The notes: a model not told the origin generated them from the sequence alone. DNA of 64,000 nt from Aulostomus chinensis (GCA_037954235.1 JBBMOA010000003.1:6883453-6947452), one strand, 5' to 3'. Positions 34,945-47,479 are shown, numbered from the stretch's first letter. A program made the numbers and translations.

Positions 34945-36908
34945 CTGCAAAGGCAGCATAGAGAAAACAAAAAGTGCATCAAGAGTTACACACTTGAATG
35001 TGGAATTTAAAACTTTGTCACCACAAAAACAGCATAACAGGTCATTTTAGCAGGTTGTGAATCACGATTCATCTACAAGTTGTACGTACATATGTACATC
35101 CATCCATTCCAAGGAACATTTTCAAGCTTTTCCAGCACTTCCTGACTGTGAAAAATTATTCTATTTAACCTCATTGTTTATGTTTTCTACTTTAAAATAG
35201 ATCCAACAAATCAATGCATACAAATTATCCTGTATCATAACTGAGCGAGCAGATCAGCTGGTGCAGGGTGAGCAGCACTGGGAACAGATCCTGCTTTTAT
35301 AAAATAGAATTATCTTTCTTTATTTCATGTTTTTTTTTTAACAGGGCCTTGTTTATTCACATGCTTCAGCCAACAGAAGTTTCCTTGAAAATAATATCTA
35401 ACACAGATTCAGCTTTCCAAGAATCAGGATCATATGAAACACACACTCTCTCACGCTCTCCCTCTATTATACACACACACACACACACACACATACACAC
35501 ACACACACACACAGTGAGACATTTACATTCATATCACCGTCATCTTGCAGAAAAATATAAGCCATAACACACACACACACATGCAAAAACTAACAATACA
35601 TCTATGTCCTGTGTTTTCCAGTGTTCTAATTCCTCAACCAGTGTCATTACTTCATTGTTTGTATTTGAGAACTCATAAGGCTTTATTAATACCCTTGCAT
35701 ACTCTTATTATCTTTGGACTTTTTTAATCATCAAAGTCAAACCAACAAACTTAATGGGGCATTCAGGTTCACCCAAAAATCCCATATCTTTACTTAAATG
35801 TCCCTCAAGTACTTTTTTCTTATTTGATAGTTAATAGCCATGGAGAAAGAACATGAACATTCTAAAAATGTATTCTGAATGTATTCTTCAATTCTGAAAT
35901 GAAAATAATACATTAATTTATAAATATGCACATTTTTAATTTCCATTGAGATATTTTGTTTCTCTTGTTTATGGGAGTCTGTTATGAGGGTAAGAGAATT
36001 AAATCTGCACAAACATGACGTAAACATTGAATCAACACTATCTGTGGGAAACAAACACTCAAGTTTTTTTTGGTTCTCCTAAAATGTTCATTACACTCAA
36101 AACTGTGAAAATTGCAAAAGGTGGAAACTGGAAAAAAAAATCCATTTCCAGCACCTTATCATTATCATCATTATTATCAATATTATTCAGCATTAAGTAC
36201 ATATTGATGGGTGTATAGGAGAACCGTTTCTTGGGAAAATGACCCTCAAAACAAATGAAAGGTTTTATGGCAACTTTCTTCACACTATACTGTAACTGAG
36301 CCATCTTTCTGTGCTACTTGTCATCCCGTGACTGATCCTGTATTTGGAATTCCACAGTTTGGCCACCCCAACAAATGGGAACTGTAGACTTTGACTTCAT
36401 GGAAACGTATGCATAATTAAATTGTGAGATCGTCCGATATTTAATGACATTCAACTTGTAATGATGGGAAATATCGAATTTGGCAACTTATATGAAAATA
36501 CCATGGCAGGTATCTGTTTAGATTTATGTCTGTGCAACAACTATAATTAAAGTCCAGTCTGATACTCTGAATTAGGGGGTCTAGCATAGTGGGCCTCCAT
36601 ACAGACAAAGCTTGGAATAAGCCCCCCTCCTTACTGTTTACATTATTTAGTTTCTAGATTTTTATGTAGTATCTTTAATATGTTATTTAATAATATAAAT
36701 AGCCAACTATTAGCCACGCTAGGCTAATATTGCCGTTTACAGAACTTCAGGGTCACTAAATACTTTAAAACAGAACTGAGTAATCATTTGGTCTCTGTGT
36801 GTTGGAAAGTAGGAAAAGCGGTCCAATTCACCCGAAACTACAGCATCCTGGGACCATCTTTAACTAATTTACATACATTTAAGTTGCTCTACCCCCCCCC
36901 CCCACCCC

Positions 36909-36939
<31 letters not shown>

Positions 36940-37375
36940 CTGGAACACCTCTGGGTTCAACTCCAGCAGCATAAACACACTTGTTAATGATGAGCTTGAG
37001 TTCCGGCCCCCTGCTGGTGGGCAGAGCCCTGAGGTGACAGCAGAGGAGCCTCCCACCCTGACTACCAACGTTCCTGTTTGTTGTGGCTGTCAGAGCGAAG
37101 GCACATGTTGCAGCGGGGCCTTCCTTCCCCTTCGGACCGCAGCTGGACAAACACGCCCGCACTCACGGCCGCATCGAGGAAAACTCGACGCAGCGAACTA
37201 TTGCTCGGCCAAAGCGCAGAAACTGCGTAGGTAGCAATGTAGTCGGACGACCACCTGACTAACGGCCTGCGCAACGATCCCCGAGTCTCAAGTTGGACTG
37301 GCTCGGTAAACGTCCTGTTTGTCTCCCGGGGCAGGGAGCTAAGCCCGAGGACGTGGACACGTTAGCTCGACCTAC
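34945..37375 (-). other. presumed 5' UTR intron of the klf15-like gene
   Basis: It holds an AC microsatellite at 35471-35515, a smaller AC/C-tract block at 36891-36940 and AT-rich DNA. I see no coding exon in it. Confidence 0.4.
35471..35515. repeat. AC microsatellite
   Basis: AC units with one AT interruption, inside the presumed 5' UTR intron of the klf15-like gene. Confidence 0.9.
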
Positions 37376-37640
37376 CAGGGTTGGCGGGCAGGCGGAAAAA
37401 GAAAAGAGGACACACCGTCGATGGTTTCGCTGATCCCGCTGCTCTCCACCGTCGTGTTATTGTGGGAACACAATCACATCCCGTCCTTGCCACGGGTCCA
37501 TGTTGGCATTCCTTCTCCCAGTATCACGTGACCGCATGGCTGCACAACTCGGAGGCACGGGTCCTGTTCCGAGCTGCTGATTGGCCGAGCATGACGGAGG
37601 CTCGTCCTAAGACGAGCGTTCTGATTGGCTGCCGCTCGAA
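37376..37640 (-). promoter_or_regulatory. CpG-rich promoter and noncoding first exon candidate of the klf15-like gene
   Basis: GC- and CpG-rich DNA spans roughly 37040-37640 in an otherwise AT-rich area. On the minus strand it holds a strong donor, CCCTG|gtaggt, with the exon ending at 37376. The matching acceptor (ctgcctttgcag) lies at 34945-34956 just upstream of the start-codon exon, giving a 2.4 kb 5' UTR intron. The 5' limit of the exon is not visible, so 37640 is only the edge of the CpG-rich stretch. Open frames on either strand here look like by-products of GC richness. Confidence 0.45.
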
Positions 37641-37969
37641 AAAAAAATCTGATTACCATGTGTTGATGGAGGGACGTACAGCAGCAGCAGCAGCAGCACA
37701 CAATATGGCCTATTGATACTGTTGGTAGAAGAGAGATGTGTAACAAGCAGCAGAATGAAGGTGCTGGTCATCCTCACTTCCTGTTCCTGAGACATGTGAC
37801 TGATGGGGGCTCAAAAGATGTGAGGTGTTAGTCTACTGTAGATGTGTACCCCGACATTCAGATGAAAAGTAAATATCTAATCTAGTGTTATACTTTCCCA
37901 TCCTTGATTACATGAGGGCCTGTGAGGGTCACTGTGACTTCTATTTAATCATCAGTGTGTATGTGTGTG

Positions 37970-38030
37970 AGAGAGAGAGAGAGCAAGAGAGAGAGAGAGA
38001 GAAACACACATACAAAGAGAGAGAAAGGAG
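37970..38030. repeat. GA microsatellite, interrupted
   Basis: GA units broken by CAA and ACACATACAAA. It lies between the klf15-like promoter and the peptide candidate. Confidence 0.85.
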
Positions 38031-38625
38031 GGTCAGTGTGAACATAAACACAAATTGGTGCCTGGATGTCTAGACTGGATGTGATGTAAAGCCAGCAGCA
38101 GCATGTCACCTTAATTGACAAGTATAAACTAAAACATCCGTCCATTCTTTCAATAAATGTATTTTACTTTTCAGATAAATTTACCAGCAACATTGCCAAC
38201 ACAATAACACAGTAACAATATACTGTATACACTATATACAACAACAACAACAACAAAATAATTTCTCTCACAACTTCCAACATTCTTCCAACAACTTCAG
38301 CCCTTCACATCCCCTACTTGAAGGCTGAAAAAAATAAACCAATATGGCTTCATTCTCAACTGGTTACATATTGATTGTCAATAGAATGCCTTGGTATCCC
38401 TTTGAATGCGCCGGGTGCCCCACTAGCTTGCAGGTGGTCCCATGGATTTCTATTCATCTGCATCCGAAGTGGACTCCATGATACGGCGTCTTTGATTGGC
38501 AGCTCATGTCATGTCATGACACATCCTAAATGCAGCTGAGACGGAGGAAAGACCAAACACCGCAAAGGTTATGGTGAAAAGCAACCATTGTTGAAACCAC
38601 TTAACCAAGCTAGATTACAAAGGAT

Positions 38626-38812
38626 ATGAGATCAAATACTTTGTTGTTGTTCTGGATAATGTTGTTCAGCAGCATCCATCCCATAAATCTGCGATCTTTT
38701 GGATGGAAAGCTGACCATCCTCGAGAGAGCAGTGCCTCAGAATCCATATTGCTTCAGTTTAGCAGTCATTATATCATAATGTATGACATGGAAACATCGG
38801 CACTGAAGTCAG
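38626..38812 (+). CDS. candidate secreted-peptide gene, exon 1 (unrecognised)
   Basis: The open frame starts at an ATG with G at -3 and has an in-frame TAG shortly upstream, so the start is probably right if this is a gene. The first 19 residues (basic residue, then LLLFWIMLFSS) look like a signal peptide; the remainder is polar and ends ALKS with one base of a Gly codon before a perfect donor (TCAG|gtaaga at 38813). The phase matches the exon at 40385, giving a 95-aa product with few Cys and possible dibasic sites in the second part. I do not recognise the family. Support is structural only (start, splice sites, phase, leader); a chance combination cannot be excluded. Confidence 0.4.
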
Positions 38813-39269
38813 GTAAGACTGTGCCCACCGTTTTCTTGTTATTCATTTGTTTTTGGATCAGTTCTCTGTTAGCTGGGTTGGGGCAGTAGAGTGATCTCTG
38901 TATGAATGCTGTGAACTTTGAGGCCAGTTAATTGCCGAAGTGACAAGTTCAAGAAAAGAGTTTGTTTGATGTGATGACCTTCATATCATTTCCAGAGGCT
39001 TTAATTTTACTCTGGTTAAATTCTTTCTTTTTACCTCTTTTCAACGTGGTTACCTGATTTTCATATTTTCGCTCTCCGATGGTGAATCAAATATTTCTGA
39101 CAGATTTTTTTTTCATGGGTGCATGTTTATACGGGATTTGAATCAATAATCTCATGAATATACTAAATGCCAGCCTGAACCCTCACAGCCTCTATTGTTT
39201 CTCCAGCAACATTGTATCCCTTCAGATTTTTTACATGTATTTTAAAGTATATATTCAAAGTGAAATATA

Positions 39270-39442
39270 GAGTATTCAATCAGCCTAGTCCGCAATTGCA
39301 TGTCTTTGAACTGTGGGAGGAGGCCGGAGGACACGGACAGAATCCACGCAGGCACAGGGAGAACATGCCCAAGCCAGTACTCAAACCCAGAACCTTCTTG
39401 GTGTGAGGCAATTGTGCTAACCACTGCACCACCGTGCCACCT
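39270..39442 (-). mobile_element. retroposon fragment, head half
   Basis: Contains the head (box A side at 39442) and half the body; the 3' half and tail are missing. It sits inside the intron of the peptide candidate. Confidence 0.75.
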
Positions 39443-40336
39443 CCAACACAAATTGCGTTGTGAAAATGCCTTTTGGCTGTCTGCCATAGTTGCAACCTTT
39501 TTATTTTATTTCTTACTGAACTTGTGCCAAACTGATTTCCTGCACGCAGTGCAGAATAATTGATTAATTTATGAAAAATAATCAATTATCAGGGATCCCC
39601 CATATAAATATAAAAAGCAACCTTTTTAACCCCACAAGACAAGAAAACACCATCAATGGAGATTTACATATATTTATTTTTCGAAGGATGGATGAATGCT
39701 AAAGATTTTTCCATGACCAAGCTGTGGTTGGTGCAATTGTCATGGGGGATGTGCTGAAGTACCTCTGTAGTTATTGTATTGTGTTGCAGATGTTCACCAG
39801 TACTCCAACAGGGGGCGCATGATGCCCTCCTCATTCTGCATTATGTAATTTCAAAAGCACATGGGAAAAATCCTTCCTGTACTTTGGTGCTAAATAATGG
39901 GATGATTTACCAAATCATCTTAAAACTCTATTAAGTGTGAGCAGCCAGCCTTTAGAGTCAACTGAAAAAAAGGCTACTTGTAATTAATAAGTAGGATTTT
40001 TCAAGGGGGGCTTAGGACTCCTGTTAGGGTTGATATGTGTATGATTTTTGATTTTTTTTTTGCTGTTCTAAATAATGTCTTACATATTTTGATACTTCTA
40101 TATTTCAACAGAATTTTATAGTTACCCTGACTATATTGGTTGATGAATTTTTACCATATATCACTCCCTGTACACCAAACCTGTCCTGCCAGTGGCCTTC
40201 CCACTTCTTCTCCTTCATCGTCCCCTTTTCTTAATCTGTTTAACACCAAAGGACCACAGCGGAAATGATCTTGTGTATGCTCTGTTCTTGGTCTCCTTTT
40301 GAGTTAATGGCTTTAGACCCATATTGTGAGACATGT

Positions 40337-40363
40337 CAAATTCATTCATTCATTCATTCATTC
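40337..40363. repeat. ATTC microsatellite
   Basis: About six ATTC units just upstream of the acceptor at 40383. Confidence 0.85.
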
Positions 40364-40384
40364 ACATGCTCTCCATTTTTGCAG

Positions 40385-40485
40385 GTTCACCCCGATGGAA
40401 GCGCCCCGAACTCATCAGCAGTGATCAACTGAGGAGAAATCCATGCCTGGGCGAAGACATCATGTTTCCTCAAGGCCCTCACTAG
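40385..40485 (+). CDS. candidate secreted-peptide gene, terminal exon (unrecognised)
   Basis: It is preceded by a good acceptor (ctccatttttgcag). It completes the Gly codon of exon 1 and adds 32 residues, from SPRWKRPELISSDQ through a dibasic RR to a single Cys region and ...MFPQGPH, then TAG. It is richer in GC than its surroundings, as coding exons often are here. A second acceptor at 40612 (cccattgcag) has the same phase and would give an alternative end beginning YFEGARAESIAQTDR and stopping at 40720. Either exon could be real; I cannot choose between them. The intron is 1.57 kb. Confidence 0.38.
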
Positions 40486-41599
40486 AAATCGGGAGCACAG
40501 TAGCCTGCCTTGAACTGCTAATTGACCCATGGGACTGCTTTTTCTTTTAGTTCTTTTTTGTGTGTGTGTTGTTTGTTTGTTTGTTTGTTTTTTAAGTTTT
40601 TGCCCATTGCAGGTTATTTTGAAGGAGCCAGAGCAGAAAGTATCGCTCAGACTGACAGGTGGCGGATGGACGATGACCCAATGATGACAGTTTGTGAGGA
40701 TCTAATCATTCAATCATGATAGCTTCACAGTTCCAAGATGATATTATAATTTAAAGTTTTGATAAAAATACATTTAAATCATGATTGCTGTATTGTATTT
40801 TCATGTATTAGGTCCAGAAGGAACTGATGTATAATTTTTTTTTCAAAAATCAGAGGCCTTAATACTATTAAATACACTTATTGCAGATTAGTTTGGTCAC
40901 TGCACACTGCAGCTTCTTCCCAGTGGGTGGGGTTGTTAGAAACCACGAGCAATCAACAGATTAAAAAAAAAAGATCTACAGATCACGTTTGAAGTGTGTA
41001 AATGAGATAAGCAGGAGCTAGAAGAGCAGCTGGGAAATGGCCCGTTAAAATGAGTTATACTGAGAATATTTGGCAGAGCTTCCGACAACTTCTGACAGTC
41101 TGTAGACTGACCTGGAAGCTAGCTTGTGTTCACAGAGTAATTGAAATCACCTGCACATAATCTAATGAACACAAAAAATGTTGCTTGTATATATAAATAT
41201 ATACAATATCTAATGTATATATAAATGCTTCATATCTTATAAATGCTTCATAATTTCAGGAACTAGTCACTTTTCACAGATTTACAAATTAAGTAATGCC
41301 ATAAGCCCTTTTTCAGAAATGATATCTACCCATTACAGTGGGACAGGGGAGTCTGCTAATCAATGAGCCCAGAAGAAGTCACTGGTTTGATCTGCTATGA
41401 GTCTACGACTAAGACCAGCTTGATTGAAACTGTTGGTTTTGCACGTCATAAAACATTCCTTTTGAATGTCATTTGTCTAATCAAGTCAGGATTTACTGTA
41501 TTATTAGTCTACCAATCAGTTTCACTTGAAGATTGTTTTTGCTGTGTTGCTTAATACTTTACGCAACATTTGAAAAATCTGTATATTATTTTAAACTGC

Positions 41600-42385
41600 T
41601 CTATTAAATGTATTTAACTTCAACATCAACTGCATGCCACCTTTAAGTTTGATCGACACATGGAAAGGCTTTGTAAAACTCTCAAAGCTAATTTAAACTG
41701 CTTTGGCCTGATCACACAATACATATTCCATAAGGTAGCACAACAGTCTATGCATGCCATGATATTTTCTCACTTATGATACTGTGTCTGGGGGCCAAGT
41801 TAAACAGAAAACACTTGCACCCATTTGGTCACCATATAAAAAGGCACTGAAAGTAATGGGTCAAAAACCTGTAAGATGGCATCACCACCAAATAAACAAG
41901 AAATATAATCTGTTTATGGGCTTTTCATTTTTAAAACTTATTTTCAACAACCTTGCCCCAGAAATATTTTGCCAACTGGGTGCAACAAGCAGTAACTGTA
42001 GAACAGCAAAATGCAGAACAATATTCGGACAGTCATCCTTCTCAGTAATCGGTACAGAACTCTAGAATACATCAGCACCTGAAATAAAAACATTGACAGA
42101 CCTCAAGGTTTTTAACACACAAGCAAAATGATGGATGAAACTGAAACAATCATGTGAAATAAGCATTTGAACTTTTCTTTTAACATACTGTACTACTACT
42201 GTTTTGTATGCTTTGTATTTTAATGTTTTTGTGCTATTTTAACTTTGCTCTGGAAGTTTTTGTAAAGGCCTATAGGGACAGGGGTTGCAAATTCGCCTTG
42301 GCTGGATACCTGAATGCATAACGTCTTTTTTGTATTCAGATGAAATAATGTTTGATGCATTTGTCCCTGCTCAATAAAAGTCTAA
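41600..42385 (+). pseudogene. 3' end of a LINE (ORF2 tail and 3' UTR)
   Basis: Frames with stops read FDRHMERLCKTLKANLNCF and later NLAPEIFCQLG, a LINE ORF2 tail. An untranslated end follows with GGGACAGGGGTTGCAAATT and TTTGTCCCTGCTCAATAAAAG before an AAT array that looks like the element's tail. Confidence 0.65.
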
Positions 42386-42470
42386 TAATAATAATAATAA
42401 TAACAATAATAATGATAAGAGGAAGAAGAAGAAGAAGAAGAAGAAGAAGAAGAAGAAGAAGAAGAGGAAA
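42386..42470. repeat. AAT and GAA microsatellites
   Basis: An AAT array followed by about 14 GAA units, attached to the LINE 3' end. Confidence 0.9.
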
Positions 42471-43087
42471 AGAGTGTGAGCTTTTACTTTTTTGTTATTA
42501 AACTGTGTGTGAGGGAGGGGTCCCTTTAACCTGCCAACATGTTTGAGTAACAGATTACATCACTTACACATCTTTCTTTTCTTACTTACAAATGTTTGTA
42601 TACATGACAGAAATGATGCCTTTAACATTCAAAACCTCAAATATATTATAATACACTGATACATAAGACTGTACCTGAATTGATGTATCGAGGTTTATTT
42701 TGTTTGTGGAATTGCTAAGCATTGTCTCCTACCTGATGACGTACATGGCTGAAAACATGGACAGCACCACTCCCCAATTACAACCCACTTTGTGGTCGAA
42801 GATTCAATGGATTTGCACCAACTCAGTGTCCACTTTTTTCCACAGCAGTTTCATATCTATGTTGTTGTCACGTAGCTATCACAATGCTACAGAAACACTT
42901 TTGGCCATATATTGATGTAACATGGATGTGTAAGAAGCTCAAGTTGACATCACATTGAAGCAGACTCCTTTTTCAAAGAAGAACATTAATGAGTCGCATA
43001 TTGATACCAGCTTACATTTTCTTCATTCTGTATTCATTGGTTCCTTATACATGTCATATCTTCAAGTATTTGTGTTGAGCGTGGTTT

Positions 43088-43341
43088 CTGTCTGGGTACT
43101 CCGGTTTCCTCCCACAGTCCAAAGACATCAAGACAGGACGAGGCTAATTGGATACTCTAAATTGACCGTAGGTGTGGCTGTGAGCGTGAATGGTTGTCTG
43201 TCCATATATGCAGGCCCTGCGATGAACTGGTGACCCATCCAAGGTGTACCCCGCCTCACACCCAAAGGCTGCTGGGATAGGCTCCACCCACCCCGCGACC
43301 CTTAACAGGCTAAGTGGTAGAAAATGGATGGATGGATGGAA
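43088..43341 (+). mobile_element. 5'-truncated retroposon
   Basis: Begins in the middle of the body (CTGGGTACTCCGGTTTCC) and ends in GGATGG repeats. No clear target duplication seen. Confidence 0.8.
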
Positions 43342-43599
43342 GTTTTGTGCATATGCTCTATGTTTTCTTCTCTGTTTTGTCGTATTTCTGAGGCAGTGTT
43401 ACAGCACCACTTTCAGGCCTGGCATATACACTTCAGTGTTTTCAGTGGTTTTGTGTACACACCCATTTCTTGAGATGAAGGTGTGTTTGTGGAAAATGTT
43501 TGAAAATTGTGTTCGTTTTTGTCTCTGTGTGGACTAATCCAAATTCAATGGTTTTCTTGGTGCTGCAGCAGCAACTGTCACTGAAAGGGACCTACTCTA

Positions 43600-43675
43600 C
43601 TTATAAAGTGTCATGAAATAACTTTTGTTATGATTTGGCACTATACAAATAAAATTGACTTGACTTGACTTGTTT
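43600..43675 (+). repeat. end of an interspersed repeat with TTGAC tail
   Basis: TTTGGCACTATACAAATAAA followed by ATTGACTTGACTTGACTTG, the 3' end of a repeat type widespread in fish. From here to 45000 I see no gene. Confidence 0.55.
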
Positions 43676-45114
43676 ATTGTGTGTGAGTGTGTAGTGCAGC
43701 ATATCAAAATAGTCCAACCAAACATAACCAAACAAAAACCCTGCTTGCTGGACAGGAGGCTGAGGGAGAGAGAGAAATGACTGACCAGCCATTTTATAAA
43801 GGAGGAGCCCTGAGATGGAGTACGTTCGGGTGTGGCATCTCCATTGACACGCCTCCTTAATTAACTGCACTGAAATGGGCTGACAAGCACAGCAAAACAG
43901 ACAGGGTCATCTCAAGAGGCACACATGATGGGACACAGAAAAAGGCATTTGAAACTCCAAAATATGTGTTAATTTTTTTGTTTGTCTCCCTGAGCAAAAA
44001 CGTTTGGGCACCCATGATGTAAATCATGAGAAAGTTTATAATTTTCTGTGTATTAGTAGCTGTCACTAACAACAATAAGCACTGAAACTAAAATGCAAAT
44101 GCAAATGCAAACCCAAAAAAATGAGTCTTACATTTAAAGATAATTACATGACTAACCAGCAAAGTCTGAATGATTTGTTCTGAGACTCGATATTGTAGGC
44201 TCTTATACATCATTATGAAATTAAATTCTAACAATTTGAGGAAATTAATGGTGTGCTTTTCAGGCGAACACAAATTGTTGCATCATCATATCGCATTACA
44301 CTGGCTACTGTCTTGACTTTGACAGTGTCAGCTGTCATACAATGTCATTGTTCAAGATTGCTTTGTCTGTTTGATGATGCCGCTCGCTCTCTCTTGTAAA
44401 AAAACATATTTATAAATGGATTTAATATCAGAGTAAAAATATAGTTTTGAAAAAACACTGAATGTAGTTTGAAGTTTGGTTTTTGTGCTTACAGTTTTTG
44501 GAAAAAGGTCGATAGTTTCAAATACTGTGTCTTCACAATTTTTACCACAGTTCAGCACACCGTAGTAGTGAGCACAAATATCAGTTCAACTAATGTCTGT
44601 TCATTCAGCCTCAGCATCACATTTCATACTATAAGACTTGATATAAACCCTCAACAACCTGAGACCTCTGAACTGGCTTCTGTTGGCTATGTCCCCCTGC
44701 ATGAATCGCTTTGATCTTTTGCGACTCAAGTTCACTGTTTCGCACCACAATTGCATTACAAAGTAAATGTGTCAGTGAGTGAGAATGTGTTTAGAGTTTT
44801 GCAAAAGGGGTCATTGTCTATCTAGATGTAAATTGTTTAGTTGTGCCAAAATTGTGATTAATTCAATAAATTGATTTGGGCTACTGAACATTTGGTTTTT
44901 GATGAAAAACACCTCTCTCCTTAACTCATTTGAGAATGTTGCTCTAAGTCCATCTCAGTTTGCTGCAGCTCTGTTGATGAAGTCTCATCCCCAGTGAAAT
45001 TCATGAAGCGAAAGAGTTCTGCAGCCTAGGCTTTGTCTCAGTCTGCATGGCGTGTGGAGGACAGTTTTGGCTCATTTGCTCATTCGTCCTCCAAGAAAAC
45101 CAGAGATCAAAGAC

Positions 45115-45141
45115 CCTGTGCACCTTAATGTGCTTGGATAA
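45115..45141 (-). pseudogene. relic matching KLF15 zinc finger 3 (LSKHIKVHR)
   Basis: The minus strand encodes LSKHIKVHR exactly. At base level 22 of 24 positions from TTATCC to GTGCAC match the klf15-like exon at 31478-31646. Neighbouring bases do not align with finger sequence (no CEKKFARSDH before it), and an AC microsatellite begins 110 bp away. It looks like a remnant of a KLF exon rather than an active one. Confidence 0.45.
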
Positions 45142-45261
45142 GAAAAACAAGAGCCTGTCTTTGATGGCATCGTATGTCTGACTGCAATTAGTTATTGTCA
45201 TCATTAGAGGATTCTGCACATTAGGCCACATATCTGCACTATAATCAGCTGCACACATGAA

Positions 45262-45286
45262 ATACACACACACACAAGCACACACA

Positions 45287-45320
<34 letters not shown>

Positions 45321-45321
45321 G
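45262..45321. repeat. AC microsatellite
   Basis: AC units with AAGC and AT interruptions. Confidence 0.9.
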
Positions 45322-45734
45322 CTTGAAGTATTTGAGTAACTGAATGTGTGTGGCTGGAAACTATTGCCCAAAATATTGGCTGATTGTAGCAAAAATACAG
45401 CTGTTGATGTGCATGCAATATTGTTTGAGGAATCAGTTTACTGCACAGCAGCCATGTTGCATTTATCATAATTAATCCAGCAACACTCACTACGCTGGTC
45501 TACCCACAGTGCCCTGGAACATGAGCACATACAGAGTTTATCACCGGAACAGAGATGGTTGTCAAGACAACCATAAAAACAATATGAGGTTTATGGTTGT
45601 CTTTACAACCATAAAAACATTCTACACCTCCCGTCACAATGCTGGAAGACTAAATGATTGGCAATCTATTAAACAGCCATAAGGATTCTCATGTGTAACT
45701 GTTTAAGTGAAATAAAATATGGAATGAATATTGA

Positions 45735-45775
45735 ATAATAAATAACATAATTTCCCTTCAGGGATGAATAAAGTA

Positions 45776-45869
<94 letters not shown>

Positions 45870-45887
45870 ATCTATCTATCTATCTAT
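45735..45887 (+). repeat. repeat 3' end with TCTA microsatellite tail
   Basis: AATTTCCCTTCAGGGATGAA then TAAAGTAA and about 27 TCTA units, a common fish retroelement end with its tandem tail. Confidence 0.8.
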
Positions 45888-46189
45888 GTGGCACAAAAGC
45901 CATTTTGATTTTTTTTTTCAGCAACCACGCGTTGAGGGCAAAATGGGGAGGGAGGTGTCAATGGTCATGGCCTTTGCTATGGGAGAGGGACATAGAGCTT
46001 GGATGTCTGGAACAGGTGGCTCCTATTCCTTACATGCTTGTCTTTCCAAGTCTGGATGTGGCAGCTATTGGATTGTGATGCTTTTTTAAGAAGCATTACC
46101 AGCTTGTCATATCCACTTGTATGAATCTTCATCTTTTGTCTTGTATGCAGGGCATCCAACGGCATGGCTCACCTGTAATGGTGTGTGTT

Positions 46190-47370
46190 TCCTTTCTGTC
46201 TGGCATATGCACAAAGGGTGTACATGGCTTTTGTCTTGGGGATGGATGCTTTGTGCACTGAAAGAACAATTGGTGAGTTGTGGAGGTCGAGGAAAGCAGC
46301 ATGCATGTCCGTGCCATCATATTCACATTTTTTCCAGCATATGCTTCACAGAACTCAGGCCCTCTCAGCGAGCCCATTAGATATGGGGTAATGGGGGCTA
46401 CTGGTGATATGACAAAAGTCTCACTGTCATGCAAATTTCTGGAACTCCCTGCTTGGGAACAACACAACATTGTCACTTATTAGTTTGTATGTTGCTCCAT
46501 GGGTGGCAAAATAGTGTTTCAATTTGATTAACTTAACTGGTAAAGTCCTAGCTTGTCCTTCATAGTTTTTGTCAGACCAGCTGCTGCTGTTTTACCAGGG
46601 TTGGGCTTGAGGCCAAATCAGTCAGTAAATGGCCTACATACGATAAACCAGACACAGGGCACATAGTGGGGTTCAGTTTTAGACTAACATTTCAGATTTT
46701 GTTCATATCTTGGTAGAGGCATAGGTTTTGCACTTCTCTTGTGCGCCCCTAGACCCAGATGACATCTACGACAAATGGTCACCACTGTTCTGCAATGAGT
46801 TGCTCCATACACCTCTAGAAAACCTCTCTTCCTGTAGAAATTCCGTAGGGCATTTGGAGGAGGGCATAGCAACCCGATGGGGTCATGAAGTGGGTCTTTC
46901 TGGAAGACTCTTCACATAAATCACAGTTTGCATCAAGGATGCTGTACTCTTTGGACAATGGCATGCCAGCACTAACTTGTTCCACTATCTTAATTGGCTG
47001 ATGTGGTCTAAGGAGGGCTTTATTGAGATGGATGAGGTCAATGATCAGGCTGGTGCCTCCATCTTTTTTTTAATATAGTTACTACAGCTGAGATGCATCA
47101 GCTGAGCTCCTGATCTGGTCAAATGACACCCAGCTTAGCCATTCTGTGTACATATGTTGGATGGCACCTTGGCATCGAGGCGCATGTGACATACAACAGC
47201 AGTTTTATCCATGGTGCTGCAGTTAAACAGATCCTTGTATTCAGTGAGCTCTGGCGCGCTCTGCTGGTGAGATGCACATCTGGCTCAATGTGTACAAAGC
47301 CTAGCTTACAGTCAGTGACACCCAGCAGAGGGTTTACATTATTTTTCTACAACATGAAATTTTAGTGTTT
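46190..47370 (-). pseudogene. Ty3/gypsy pol remnant (reverse transcriptase joined to integrase)
   Basis: Reading the minus strand from 47370: ELTEYKDLFN-like pol start, LIDL-like and HLNKAL motif (reverse transcriptase), SILDANC, a degraded TPFGRY-type motif and LLQMPYG, then FGHLLTDL near 46620. Shortly after comes integrase core sequence (THGATYKLISDN, SREFQKFA, SSPHYPISNGLAERA, DMHAAFLDLHN). The RNase H region that should lie between is missing. Many stops; no LTRs seen. Confidence 0.75.
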
Positions 47371-47479
47371 GCCGTGTGAAATTCACATCTGTGACTCAAT
47401 CGGTCTTGTTAACTGCCCCCTATTAACCTTGAGATTGTTGCTGGAGTCAAAGCCACTGCACCACCTTGCCGCCGCATTT

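Noticed and set aside
37381..37716. 111-codon plus-strand frame in CpG-rich DNA
   Set aside because: GC-rich frames occur on both strands here; there is no motif, and the region fits a promoter and first exon.
44093..44112. AAATGC tandem run as a regulatory octamer cluster
   Set aside because: Only three units and no supporting context; treated as a minor simple repeat.
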